Source: Pseudomonadales bacterium (GTDB lineage: Bacteria; Pseudomonadota; Gammaproteobacteria; Pseudomonadales; Halieaceae). From it: a stretch of DNA of 64,000 nt. The DNA lies in assembly GCA_024234855.1 (NCBI GenBank), contig JACKNN010000001.1:620001-684000 (forward strand), read 5' to 3'. The notes beneath the pieces are model-generated. The model saw only the letters and a list, made by a program, of their open reading frames with translations, was not told the origin of the DNA and searched no databases. Positions 16,286 through 25,251 of this stretch are shown one piece after another. How positions within the stretch are numbered: position 1 is the first letter of the stretch; every line of letters starts with the position of its first letter. Made by a program: the position numbers and the translations under genes.

Positions 16286-19128
16286 AGTCCCAACCTGGCG
16301 GCATAGCGCCGCCTGCGCAACAGTTTTCGCAGCCAGTGAATGAAGGCGAGAGAGCCCAGCCACAGCAGGGCCATGCCGTAATTCAGGTATTCGATGATAG
16401 CCTGTGCCTGCCGCTCCATCGGGGGCAGCGTGCGGTTAAAGTGGGCGCGCGAGCGTATTCTGAGCAACTCGTCGTCCTGCAGCGCCCAGTCGAGGGTATT
16501 GAGCAACAGCTCGATGGGTCCCAGGTACTGGGTGCCACTCGCCATGACCTGGCCATTAAGTACCTGGTCGTCCATAAAGTCATTGGAGCTGTAAAGGACT
16601 ATACGGGCAGACTCCGGTGAGCGCTGCAACAGGCTGCCGGTAAATGAATCCGCTGCTTGCGCCGCGGCCTCGTCATTCCGCTCCGGCTGTGGCCGGTCGC
16701 TGAAGAAGGAATTCAGGCGCCCCTGTATCATCACGCCCAGCGTCTGCGGTCCGGCTGGCGTTTCACCCGCGCTGGTCTCGGCGGCGGTATTGCTGCCCGG
16801 CATTATATTCACGCTGGTACTCAACCAGGACTGTGGCGAACTGCGCAGCAGCGTGGTCAACTGCTGTCCGTCCTGTCGGGCCACGGTGATCGGCGACGGC
16901 CAGGCCATGGTCAATTGCGGGAGGTTGGACGTAATGGGATGATCGCGGGCAAGTCCGTCGGCCCGCAGATCGATGAAGTACGGGTAGTCTAGCAATTTTA
17001 CATCGCGGAATTCGTAGCCGCCGGCTTCACGCAAAACCGGAGCGGGAAAGGCGGAATTCTGCTTATCGAGCACCAGTGAGTCTTCCACGGTGAGACCGTG
17101 ATGGGCCAGCCACGGCTGTAATCCGCTGTCCCAATCCTGCAGGCGCAGCTCGCCGTCGGCCAGTTCAGTGGAATACGGGGAGCTGGCGATGATCACCGTG
17201 CCGCCGCGCATCAGGAACTGGTCAATCGCAAATACTGAGAGTTCGTCGAGCCGGTGCGGCGCTATTACCGCGAGGATATCCGCGTCCGGCGCCACCGCGC
17301 CGTCCGCCAGGTCCTCGAGCCTGATACTGTAGTCCCGGGTAATGGCTTCCTCGAGCGTGTTGAAGGTCGGCCCGCCAATGTTGAACCGCGCCATCTGTTC
17401 GTTGACCGGAGGCACAGCCAGGGCCACCGTGCGGGTAAAGCCCGTGGCAAATCGCTTGAGCCCCGAATCCAGCGCGGTGCGGAAATTGGCGGGATCATAG
17501 TCACCTGTGGGCAGCTGCACCACCTGGTGCGAGTCGGCGAGGGTAAGGTAGAAGTAAAACTTCTTGTCCTGGTCGAGCGCGGTGACCATAGGCCGGAAGC
17601 CCCATTCGTCGGCGATTTGCCGCGCCACAGTGCCGCCGCGAGCCTCTGGCTCGAGGAACCTGGCACTGAACTTGCCCCCCGACCTGGCAACGATGTCCGC
17701 CAATTGTGCCTTGAGCGAGTTTTTGTAACCCAGCAAAACCTCCGGTAACCATTGGTCGGCAGAGACATAGCCGATGAACTCGACTGGCTGGTCGATGCGC
17801 TCGAACAGGCCACCCCCCATCTGGTAATTGTAGATCACATTTTTTATCGCCCGGGTGATGTCGTATTCCGGATTGCGCAACAGAACGTCCGCCGTGGCGT
17901 TGGCGGTGGTTCGCACTTCGATCAGGTCGTTATATCCCAGCACCTGGTGCTCGCTGCCGTACTGCACCAGGATATTGAAATAGGAGTTCACCAGCGTCGC
18001 CTGGTAGCGATCCGCTACCTGGAAGGGTGTGGCCCTGATACCGAAACGTTCATTGGCCTCCTGTTCCTGTTCCGGGTTTTCCGCCGGGTCTATGAATTCG
18101 ATACGGACCCTGCCTTCTCCCGCGACTGCATATTCCCGCAGCAGGTCCTGTAATTGTGGCACCAACGGGGCGAGCAACGGATGGGTCTTGGCGCTGAAAT
18201 ACGCCCGGATAACCAGCGGTTCCTGCAGCCGGTCCAGGAATTGGTGGGTTGGCTCCGATATCGTATACAGGCTGCCCTCGGTCAGGTCCAGCCGGAGTCT
18301 GTCGATGGGGGCAAGCCAGACATTGGTCAGCAGCAGGTTGACCAGCAACAGGCCGATACCCGCGCGCCACAGATTGTGCCGCGATGACCAGAACGTCCCT
18401 GACCAGCGCAGCCTCTCCAGGGAGTAGACATTCAGGGCGAGAAAGGCGATGGTCAGGCTGAGGTAGTAGCACAGGTCGCGCAGGTCCAGGACACCGCGGG
18501 TAATACTGTCGAAGCGCGCGCCACTGCCGACCAGCCGCAGGGTGTCGGCCACCCGGATGTCAAAAAAGTCGGTGAGGGTACTGCTGCCGGCCAGGTAGAG
18601 CAGTCCGCATAAGGCCACGGTGCCGATCAGGCTGACGATGGGATTATCGGTGCGGGCGGAGATGAACAATCCCACGCTGAGGTAGGTCGCACCCAGCAGG
18701 CAGGTTGCCGTATAGCCGGCCGCTACCGGCCCCCAGTCCAGATCCGCCATCAGCGCTACCGTGACGGGCAGTGGCAGCGTGGTGACCAGCGCGAGTAACA
18801 GCAGGCTGAAGCAGGCGCGGAATTTACCCAGCACAAAGCGCCACAGCCCGGCGGGCTGGGTGAGAATATGTTCGATGGTGCCGGTTCTGCGCTCCTCGCT
18901 CCACATCCGCATGGTGAGTGCGCCGCACAGGAAAATGAGCAGCACCGGCATCCATTCAAACAGTGGCCGGATATCGGCGATGTTGCGGGCGAAGAAAGAC
19001 TCAACCCAGAAAAAGATGAAAAAAGTGATCGCCGTGAACGAGGCGAGGAACAGCCATGCCACCGGGGAGGCGAAAAACAGCAGCACTTCCTTTTGTGCGA
19101 CCCGGCCCGCGATGTGGTTACGCGTCAT
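16282..19128 (-). CDS. GldF-GldG fusion: ABC-2 permease with auxiliary substrate domain
   Basis: 948-residue membrane protein. Residues about 1-240 form an ABC-2 type six-helix permease (helix around FLASFTAITFFIFF, coupling region RMWSEERRTGTIEHILTQP as in GldF/NosY). A seventh helix near 260 leads into a GldG-like periplasmic region of roughly 600 residues (TEGSLYTISEPTHQFLDRL; IRAYFSAKTHPLLAPLVPQL; FIDPAENPEQEQEANERFGI), and a final helix near 925 is followed by an Arg-rich tail. In Bacteroidetes GldF and GldG are separate; fused forms occur in proteobacteria. It overlaps the ATPase gene by 11 bases. The transported substrate is unknown. Confidence 0.87.
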   Translation of the reverse strand: MTRNHIAGRVAQKEVLLFFASPVAWLFLASFTAITFFIFFWVESFFARNIADIRPLFEWMPVLLIFLCGALTMRMWSEERRTGTIEHILTQPAGLWRFVLGKFRACFSLLLLALVTTLPLPVTVALMADLDWGPVAAGYTATCLLGATYLSVGLFISARTDNPIVSLIGTVALCGLLYLAGSSTLTDFFDIRVADTLRLVGSGARFDSITRGVLDLRDLCYYLSLTIAFLALNVYSLERLRWSGTFWSSRHNLWRAGIGLLLVNLLLTNVWLAPIDRLRLDLTEGSLYTISEPTHQFLDRLQEPLVIRAYFSAKTHPLLAPLVPQLQDLLREYAVAGEGRVRIEFIDPAENPEQEQEANERFGIRATPFQVADRYQATLVNSYFNILVQYGSEHQVLGYNDLIEVRTTANATADVLLRNPEYDITRAIKNVIYNYQMGGGLFERIDQPVEFIGYVSADQWLPEVLLGYKNSLKAQLADIVARSGGKFSARFLEPEARGGTVARQIADEWGFRPMVTALDQDKKFYFYLTLADSHQVVQLPTGDYDPANFRTALDSGLKRFATGFTRTVALAVPPVNEQMARFNIGGPTFNTLEEAITRDYSIRLEDLADGAVAPDADILAVIAPHRLDELSVFAIDQFLMRGGTVIIASSPYSTELADGELRLQDWDSGLQPWLAHHGLTVEDSLVLDKQNSAFPAPVLREAGGYEFRDVKLLDYPYFIDLRADGLARDHPITSNLPQLTMAWPSPITVARQDGQQLTTLLRSSPQSWLSTSVNIMPGSNTAAETSAGETPAGPQTLGVMIQGRLNSFFSDRPQPERNDEAAAQAADSFTGSLLQRSPESARIVLYSSNDFMDDQVLNGQVMASGTQYLGPIELLLNTLDWALQDDELLRIRSRAHFNRTLPPMERQAQAIIEYLNYGMALLWLGSLAFIHWLRKLLRRRRYAARLGL

Positions 19129-20053
19129 CGCTGTTTACCTCGTGAAACACCGCTTCGAGCCCCCTGACCACGGGCTGCAACTGGTACAGCCGGGCACCGG
19201 CTTTCACGACGCACTGGGCGATATTGTTGGCGGCGGTATCCATATCGGCGTTGTCGTGCAGGGTCAGGGTATAGCGCGCGCGGCTGCCCCCCCCTTCCGC
19301 CTGTTGTTGCAGCGTCGCCACCTGGGGCATGCGCTTGAGGTATGTGGTAAGAGACTCGTTTGTGCTATCGGCGCGAAGCAGCAGTGTCCGGCTCTGGCGC
19401 AGGCTGTCGAGTCGGGCATCCAGCGCCAGTTTGCCATGGCGCAGCACCAGCACCCGATCACAGATAGCGTCCACCTCCTGCATGATATGGGTGGACAGGA
19501 TCACCGTGGCCTGCCGTGCCAATCGCGAAATCAGGCGCCGCATGTGTTCGGTCTGCTGCGGGTCCAGGCCATTGGTGGGTTCGTCGAGGATCAGCAGGCG
19601 CGGTTTCCCCAGGATAGCCTGGGCTACACCCACCCGCTGCCTGAGGCCGCGTGACAAAGTCGCCACCGGATCGAGCGCGCGTTTGCCCAGGTCGGTGGCG
19701 ACAATGGCCTGGCGCACCGCCTGGAATCGCTGTCCCCGCGCAATGCCCTTGAGCGTAGCGGCATACTCCAGGTAGTCGGCAACCATCATATCCGGGTATA
19801 CCGGGAGGTTTTCCGGCAGGTAGCCCAGTTCCCGCTGTACGCTCCGGGCGTTGTCGGCCAGTGCCAGCCCGCCGATGCTGATGGTGCCGGAGCACGGCTC
19901 CAGGTAGCCGCAGAGCATGCGCATTATCGTGGTTTTGCCAGCCCCGTTATGGCCCAGCAAACCCACGATCTCGTTGCTGCCAATGCGGAATGACACATCA
20001 TCGACAGCCGCTGTTTTGCCGTAGTGGCGAGTTAGTGATTGCACTTCAATCAT
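19118..20053 (-). CDS. ABC transporter ATP-binding protein, GldA-like
   Basis: Cytoplasmic ATPase of 311 residues that powers the GldF-GldG permease encoded next. Walker A GHNGAGKTTIMRML, Q-loop LGYLPENLPVYPDM, signature LSRGLRQRVGVAQAIL, Walker B LLILDEPTNGLDPQQ and the switch His in ILSTHIMQEV are all intact. A C-terminal domain of about 90 residues resembles that of GldA/CcmA/NatA-type ATPases. It heads a five-gene cluster with overlapping or near-overlapping reading frames that ends in exosortase H and its partner. Start 20053 gives the canonical MIEVQSLTRHYG N-terminus. Confidence 0.9.
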   Translation of the reverse strand: MIEVQSLTRHYGKTAAVDDVSFRIGSNEIVGLLGHNGAGKTTIMRMLCGYLEPCSGTISIGGLALADNARSVQRELGYLPENLPVYPDMMVADYLEYAATLKGIARGQRFQAVRQAIVATDLGKRALDPVATLSRGLRQRVGVAQAILGKPRLLILDEPTNGLDPQQTEHMRRLISRLARQATVILSTHIMQEVDAICDRVLVLRHGKLALDARLDSLRQSRTLLLRADSTNESLTTYLKRMPQVATLQQQAEGGGSRARYTLTLHDNADMDTAANNIAQCVVKAGARLYQLQPVVRGLEAVFHEVNSDDA

Positions 20054-20134
20054 ACAGCCAGGGGCGCCTGTTTCAGCTTGGTCGATATAGTGGGTTTGAG
20101 CGGGGCTGCCATTGTAGCTTGCGGCGTCGCTGGA

Positions 20135-20896
20135 TCAGGGTGTGAATAGTAACTTAATAATGAATGCTATGAGTACCAGGTTGAGTACCAGTCGGATCAG
20201 TTTCTCGCCGCTGGTCACGGTAAAATGCGCGCCGAGGTAGCCTCCGATGGAATTGCCCAGCGCCAGCGCAAGCCCCACCAGCCACAGGATTTCCACCCGG
20301 GTGACAAAAACGGCAAGGGCCACGGTGGTGTAGACCGCGATGATAAACACCTTGTGCATATTGGTTCGCACCAGGTCCAGGCCCATGGCGCGGTTGAGCA
20401 CCGGCATGATCAGGAAGCCCACACCGATCTGGATAAAGCCACCCCAGAAGCCCACGGCCACCATCAGCAAATGCCCCCGGAGCAGCTGTGTGCGGGTCGG
20501 CCGGTAGTCGCCCGGGCGCTCCGCTGCGCCCTTGTCCAGGTGCATGACCAGCATTACCCCGAGCATCACCAGGGCCAGGATGCGGTTGAACCAGACGCCG
20601 TCGAGTCCGGTACCCAGCAGGGCGCCAGCCACCGCCCCCGGGACTGCGCAGGCGGCCAGGCTGAGGCTCAGCCTGAAATCACTGAAGCCCCGGCGGAAAA
20701 ATGCGGTGATGGCACTCAGGTTCTGGGCCAGGATAGCAATGCGATTGGTGCCGTTTGCCACCGGTCCCGGCAGGCCCATGAAAACCAGCACTGGCACGCT
20801 CAGCAGCGAGCCGCCCCCGGCCATGACATTGAGGAAGCCCGCGACGACACCTACCGCTGCGAGCATCGCCGCCTGCCAAAACCCGAATTCGGCCAT
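20135..20896 (-). CDS. TauE/SafE (TSUP) family permease
   Basis: Membrane protein of about 253 residues with eight or so hydrophobic helices in two related halves, each opening with a glycine-rich helix (MLAAVGVVAGFLNVMAGGGS and MVAVGFWGGFIQIGVGFLI). This is the pattern of sulfite/organosulfonate exporters, though family members differ widely in substrate. The likely ATG at 20896 overlaps the gor stop codon (TGATG) with AGAGGA just upstream; an ATG at 20911 is the alternative. Translational coupling to glutathione reductase hints at a link with thiol or sulfur metabolism, which is inference. Confidence 0.85.
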   Translation of the reverse strand: MAEFGFWQAAMLAAVGVVAGFLNVMAGGGSLLSVPVLVFMGLPGPVANGTNRIAILAQNLSAITAFFRRGFSDFRLSLSLAACAVPGAVAGALLGTGLDGVWFNRILALVMLGVMLVMHLDKGAAERPGDYRPTRTQLLRGHLLMVAVGFWGGFIQIGVGFLIMPVLNRAMGLDLVRTNMHKVFIIAVYTTVALAVFVTRVEILWLVGLALALGNSIGGYLGAHFTVTSGEKLIRLVLNLVLIAFIIKLLFTP

Positions 20897-22254
20897 CAGT
20901 CCTCTGTCCATGCCTCGCGCATGGTGACGAACTCTTCCGCGGCTGTCGGGTGGATGCCTATGGTGGTATCGAACACGGCCTTGGTTGCGCCAGCTCGCAG
21001 GGCGATGGCGATTCCCTGCATGATCTCGCCCGCGTCGGGTCCCATCATATGCACCCCGACCACCCGATCACTGGCCTTGTCGACGATCAGTTTCATAAAG
21101 GTCTGCTCGTCCCGGCCGCTGATAGTGTGCTTCATCGGTTTGAAGGTCGACTTGAACAGGCGAATGTGGCCAAACCTGGCGCGGGCCTGCTCCTCAGTGA
21201 AACCCACTGTGCCGATATTGGGCTGGCAGAACACCGCGCTGGGAACGAAATCGTAATCGACGACATTTTCCAGTTCGCCGAACTGGCGGCGGGCGAAGGA
21301 CATACCTTCGGCCAGCGCTACCGGCGTCAGTTCCATGCCGCCGGTGACATCGCCCAGGGCGAAAATACTGGGTTCTGCGGTGCGGTATTCCGCGTCTACG
21401 ACGACGGTACCGAATTCATTGACCTCAACGTTCACGTTTTCCAGGCCCAGTCCTTCGAGGTTCGCCTTGCGGCCGGTGGCGTACAGTACGGCGTCGGCTT
21501 CGATGGTAGTGCCGTCGGTCAGTTGCAGCTCGAGCCTGCCGGCGCCCCGGGTGATGGCTTCGACATTGACCTCAAAGCGCAGGTCCACCCCGGTCTTGGC
21601 AATCTCGCGGGCGGCATGGGCACGGATATCCGCATCGAAGCCCCGCAGGAACAATGGGCCGCGGTACAACTGGGTAACGCGGGAGCCGAGGCCATTGAAA
21701 ATACCGGCGAACTCCACGGCGATGTAGCCGCCGCCGACGATGACCAGCCGCTGCGGGAACTGCTCCAGGTCGAAGATCTCATTGGAACTCAATGTCAGTT
21801 CGCTGCCGGGGAACGGCGGGATATGGGGCCAGCCACCGGTGGCTATCAGGATTTTTCCAGCGCTGAATCGACGCTCGCCAACCGCCACCGTGTGAGCGTC
21901 AAGGATACGGCCGCGACCGTCGATTACGTCGGCCTTCGCACCCTCCAGCAGTCGATTGTAGATGCCGTTCAGGCGGGAAATTTCCTTCTTCTTGTTATCG
22001 CGAAGGGTGGCCCAGTGGAAAGCCGGTTTTTCGCTGTCCCAGCCGTAGTTACGCGCGTCGCTGAAGGATTTGGAGAACTCCGAGGCATAGACGTACAGCT
22101 TTTTCGGCACACAACCCACATTGACACAAGTGCCCCCCATGTAACGGTCTTCGGCTATCGCCACTTTTGCGCCAAAGCCGGCTGCCATGCGCGCTGCCCT
22201 CACGCCGCCGGAACCGGCGCCTATTACAAACAGGTCGTAGTCGTAGTTATCCAC
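20896..22254 (-). CDS. gor: Glutathione-disulfide reductase
   Basis: NADPH- and FAD-dependent reduction of glutathione disulfide, 452 residues, cytoplasmic. Present are the FAD motif VIGAGSGGVRAARMAA, the redox-active cysteines 43 and 48 (GGTCVNVGCVPKK), the NADPH-binding region LVIVGGGYIAVEFAGIF, and the C-terminal dimer interface with GIHPTAAEEFV containing the active-site His-Glu pair. A GTG start at 22254 has GGAG six bases upstream and gives the normal family length; the frame extends upstream without a domain. Divergent from the DUF481 gene, with about 200 bases between. Confidence 0.94.
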   Translation of the reverse strand: MDNYDYDLFVIGAGSGGVRAARMAAGFGAKVAIAEDRYMGGTCVNVGCVPKKLYVYASEFSKSFSDARNYGWDSEKPAFHWATLRDNKKKEISRLNGIYNRLLEGAKADVIDGRGRILDAHTVAVGERRFSAGKILIATGGWPHIPPFPGSELTLSSNEIFDLEQFPQRLVIVGGGYIAVEFAGIFNGLGSRVTQLYRGPLFLRGFDADIRAHAAREIAKTGVDLRFEVNVEAITRGAGRLELQLTDGTTIEADAVLYATGRKANLEGLGLENVNVEVNEFGTVVVDAEYRTAEPSIFALGDVTGGMELTPVALAEGMSFARRQFGELENVVDYDFVPSAVFCQPNIGTVGFTEEQARARFGHIRLFKSTFKPMKHTISGRDEQTFMKLIVDKASDRVVGVHMMGPDAGEIMQGIAIALRAGATKAVFDTTIGIHPTAAEEFVTMREAWTED

Positions 22255-22459
22255 AGTGTGCTCCAGGTGCTGGTGAGGGTGGCCAAGTCTAACAGCCTCG
22301 CTGCCAGGACTGAATGCACCGGGCGCAACTTGGCGCACGAACCGCCGCAGTGCGCGGGCCAGCAGCCCGGTTTGTCGACTGTGCCAATTCCTATATCATG
22401 GGCGCCCGGAAAATCCGTTTCCGCCCCGTATTCGCGGGGCCCAGACAGAGGTGGAGTCA

Positions 22460-23512
22460 ATGACAGCAAGGAAATACCTGATGGGGCTCTGCCTCGGCGC
22501 GATCGCGGTTCTTGGGTGCGCCGCCGGGAGCCTGGCCGAAGAGGCCGCGGCAGTCCAGGATCAGATCGTACTCAAGAGCGGCTCGAAAATTCTGGGCACA
22601 GTCACCGGCAGCAGGGATGGCGTGGTCACCATCGACACGGATTTTGCCGGCACACTCAATATTGACCTGGACAAGATAGCGTCGCTGCAGACCGGTAATC
22701 CGGTTGTTATCCAACTTGCAGACCAGACGGTAATTCCCGAGCAGCCGCTGCGTATTCAGGATGAAGTACTGGTGATTGATACCGCGACCAGCCCCGAGCA
22801 GGCCTATGCCCTGAGCGAATTGCTATTGGTCAACCCTGAGCCGTGGGAACTGGGCCAGGGTTACAAGTGGACCGGGCTGGCGAGTCTCGCAGTGTCGGCG
22901 CAACGGGGCAATACCGATACCGACGAGCTGGATTCAACGATCGAAAGCGTCTGGCGCAGCAAGCAGGACCGCTACACCCTGCGCTATACCACCGAGAACG
23001 ACAAGACCAATGGCGATACCACCGTCGAAAAGTGGTACGGCCAGGGCAAATACGACTACTTCTTTGACGGCCCACTCTACGGCGGCATCCAGGCATCGGC
23101 TGAGCACGACAAGTTCACCGATCTGGACCTGCGCTACCTGGTCGGCCCCTATATCGGCCGCCAGTTCTATGAGAAGCCGATCTTTACCCTCTCCGGTGAA
23201 CTGGGCGCATCCTATGTGAACGAGGATTTTGTCGAAGCCCAGGATGACGATTACGCGGCCGGCAACTGGGCGATTAACGCGTCGAGTAATTACCTGGGCG
23301 GCGACTCCCGGCTCTATTTTGACCACCGGGGGATACTCAGCCTGGAAGACACCGCCGATTACATTCTGTATACGACCTTCGGCCTGGCCTTTCCGCTCTT
23401 GTGGAGCCTGGAGGCTGCAGCCGAAGTTCAGCTGGATTATGATGCCGGCGCAGTTGAAGGTGTGGACAAGCTGGACCAGACTTATCGGTTCCGCGTCGGT
23501 TACACCTGGTAA
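22460..23512 (+). CDS. DUF481 outer-membrane beta-barrel protein
   Basis: Predicted outer-membrane protein of 350 residues in the YdiY/DUF481 family. After a signal peptide ending near SLAEE comes a small SH3-like beta unit (DQIVLKSGSKILGTVTG) and a linker. The rest is a barrel of alternating short strands (GLASLAVSAQRGNTDTDELD; RYTLRYTTENDKTNG; YLVGPYIGRQFYEKP), ending in the aromatic TYRFRVGYTW, the usual C-terminal signal for the BAM complex. The ATG at 22460 is preferred over a GTG nine bases earlier. Function unknown. Its 3' end overlaps the convergent DAHP synthase gene by 13 bases. Confidence 0.88.
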   Translation: MTARKYLMGLCLGAIAVLGCAAGSLAEEAAAVQDQIVLKSGSKILGTVTGSRDGVVTIDTDFAGTLNIDLDKIASLQTGNPVVIQLADQTVIPEQPLRIQDEVLVIDTATSPEQAYALSELLLVNPEPWELGQGYKWTGLASLAVSAQRGNTDTDELDSTIESVWRSKQDRYTLRYTTENDKTNGDTTVEKWYGQGKYDYFFDGPLYGGIQASAEHDKFTDLDLRYLVGPYIGRQFYEKPIFTLSGELGASYVNEDFVEAQDDDYAAGNWAINASSNYLGGDSRLYFDHRGILSLEDTADYILYTTFGLAFPLLWSLEAAAEVQLDYDAGAVEGVDKLDQTYRFRVGYTW

Positions 23513-24609
23513 GTGTCTGAAGGGGCCGGGGACACCAGCGGCCCCGCCTGTCGGCGTTTCGATCGCCTGACAGCGGCGGCGAGCAGGCTCAATAGCGGGC
23601 CGGTGTCCGCCAGCGACAGGCAGGCGTCGGTTATGCTCTGCCCATAGGTCAGTGCCCGCCCGCCCTGGACGGGCTGGCTGCCTGCTACCAGGTGGCTTTC
23701 GAGCATGACGCCGCGGATCGCCTCCTGCCCCAGCTCGATTTGCTCGCACAGGCAGGAGATGACCTCCGCCTGGCGCAGGTAGTCCTTCTCGCTGTTGCCG
23801 TGACTGCAATCGACGATGAGGGAGGCCGGTAAATCCCGGGCGGCGAGCGCCACGGCGGCCTCCCGCACCTGCCGTGCGCCGTAATTGGGCCCGGTCTGGG
23901 AACCGCCTCGCAGCACAAGGTAGCCGTGCGGATTGCCGGTCGACTGCAGGATTGCCGGGGTCCCCTCCTTGGTCAGGGAGGGGAACCAGTGACTGTACCT
24001 GGCCGAGCGAATGGCGTCGATGGCGACCCCGATCTGGCCGTTGGTGCCATTCTTGAAACCCACCGGCATCGACAGCCCTGATGCCAACTCGCGATGCACC
24101 TGGCTTTCGACGGTGCGGGCACCGATTGCGCCGAAGCTGACGAGGTCGGCATAGTACTGGCCGAAGGTGGTGTCGAGGAACTCGCTCGCGGCCGGCAGCC
24201 CCATGCCGTTTACATCCAGCAACAGCTTGCGGGCCAGGTGAAGTCCCCTGTTGATGTGGAAACTGTTGTCCAGGTCGGGGTCGTTGATCAGCCCTTTCCA
24301 GCCCACTACGGTGCGGGGTTTCTCAAAATACACCCGCAATACGGGGAAGATGGCGTCTCGCAGGGGCTCGCACAGAGCCTGGAACTGGCGGGCGAAATCG
24401 AGCAGGGCGGCCGGGTCATGTACCGAACAGGGTCCGACAATCGCCAGGACCCTGGGATCTTTATTGGCCAGGATATTCTCGATAGTGCGGCGGGCATCGG
24501 CAATGCCTTCGGCCAGGGAGTCGGGCAGTGGCAGCTCGTCTGCGAGCACCCACGGCGTGATCAGTGGCCGGGCATTGCCGATCCGCACATCATCGGTAGA
24601 CCTGCTCAT
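23500..24609 (-). CDS. 3-deoxy-7-phosphoheptulonate synthase, class I (AroF/AroG type)
   Basis: First enzyme of the shikimate pathway: condenses phosphoenolpyruvate with erythrose 4-phosphate. The 369 residues carry IVGPCSVHDP, YFEKPRTVVGWKGLINDP, the strongly conserved GAIGARTVESQVHRELASGL, PVGFKNGT and DCSHGN, all metal/substrate elements of the class I enzyme. Whether it is the Tyr-, Phe- or Trp-sensitive form cannot be told, hence no symbol. It lies 12 bases downstream of the zinc-ribbon gene on the same strand. The C-terminus has about 20 residues beyond the family core. Confidence 0.92.
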   Translation of the reverse strand: MSRSTDDVRIGNARPLITPWVLADELPLPDSLAEGIADARRTIENILANKDPRVLAIVGPCSVHDPAALLDFARQFQALCEPLRDAIFPVLRVYFEKPRTVVGWKGLINDPDLDNSFHINRGLHLARKLLLDVNGMGLPAASEFLDTTFGQYYADLVSFGAIGARTVESQVHRELASGLSMPVGFKNGTNGQIGVAIDAIRSARYSHWFPSLTKEGTPAILQSTGNPHGYLVLRGGSQTGPNYGARQVREAAVALAARDLPASLIVDCSHGNSEKDYLRQAEVISCLCEQIELGQEAIRGVMLESHLVAGSQPVQGGRALTYGQSITDACLSLADTGPLLSLLAAAVRRSKRRQAGPLVSPAPSDTYQV

Positions 24610-24621
24610 CAGGCCCGTGGC

Positions 24622-25023
24622 CTAGGCGCGTTCACCGCGTATCAGGCTGCGGAACCAGTCGGCCAGGGTTTCGTGCTTGTAGTCTGTGAATTCGCCGGCA
24701 TCCATGAACATGCCGTGCTCCGGGCAGGTCTCGTACCAGATGTGAACCTGGTTGGGATCCGAGGTTTTAACCATATCTTTTCCGCAGCGCGGACAGGCGA
24801 TATCCTCAACATCGTCCCAGTTCTTGCCCTCCTTTGGGTCACCGGTATCCAGGGCGTCCCCCATCCATTTTTTCTTGAGCAGGTCAGCTTCGCCACTGTC
24901 GAACCAGAGGCCGTGACAATTGGTGCATCTGTCAATGACAACGTCGCCACCGTAGGTGACCTCGGTCATGCCATGCCCGCACTTAGGGCACTCGATGCTG
25001 TGTATATCCGGGTTGTATTCCAT
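24622..25023 (-). CDS. Double zinc-ribbon protein (zf-TFIIB-like)
   Basis: Small cytoplasmic protein of 133 residues with two zinc-ribbon halves: CPKCGHGM ... CTNCHGLWFDSGE near residues 12-45, and CPRCGKDM ... CPEHGMFMDAGEF near 75-110. The first knuckle pair is complete; in the second half the last CxxC is CPEH, so the ligand set is altered. The xGLWFDxGE motif marks the zf-TFIIB family. Molecular function unknown. It is the first gene before DAHP synthase, probably in one transcript. Confidence 0.82.
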   Translation of the reverse strand: MEYNPDIHSIECPKCGHGMTEVTYGGDVVIDRCTNCHGLWFDSGEADLLKKKWMGDALDTGDPKEGKNWDDVEDIACPRCGKDMVKTSDPNQVHIWYETCPEHGMFMDAGEFTDYKHETLADWFRSLIRGERA

Positions 25024-25251
25024 CCAGCGTACTCCGTCGATATCAGTGAAGCCGTGTTATTGTGGCCCGCAATTGGGGGGTAGCGAAATGATTCTAGCCG
25101 AATGCCGGGGGAATTTCCCTCCCGGCGGGGGCTTGAATAGTAATTATTGTTACCGGCCGCGTTCAGCTAGGTTTAATCTACGGCCTTACCATACCCGATT
25201 CGAACCTGGTTTGGTGGCAGTACGCCCCGCCGGCACTATAGAGGAATGATC

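Noticed and set aside
25185..25205. GATTCGAAC-like sequence resembling a tRNA T-loop on the minus strand
   Set aside because: Flanking bases do not form the T-stem, and no acceptor, D or anticodon stem can be drawn around it.
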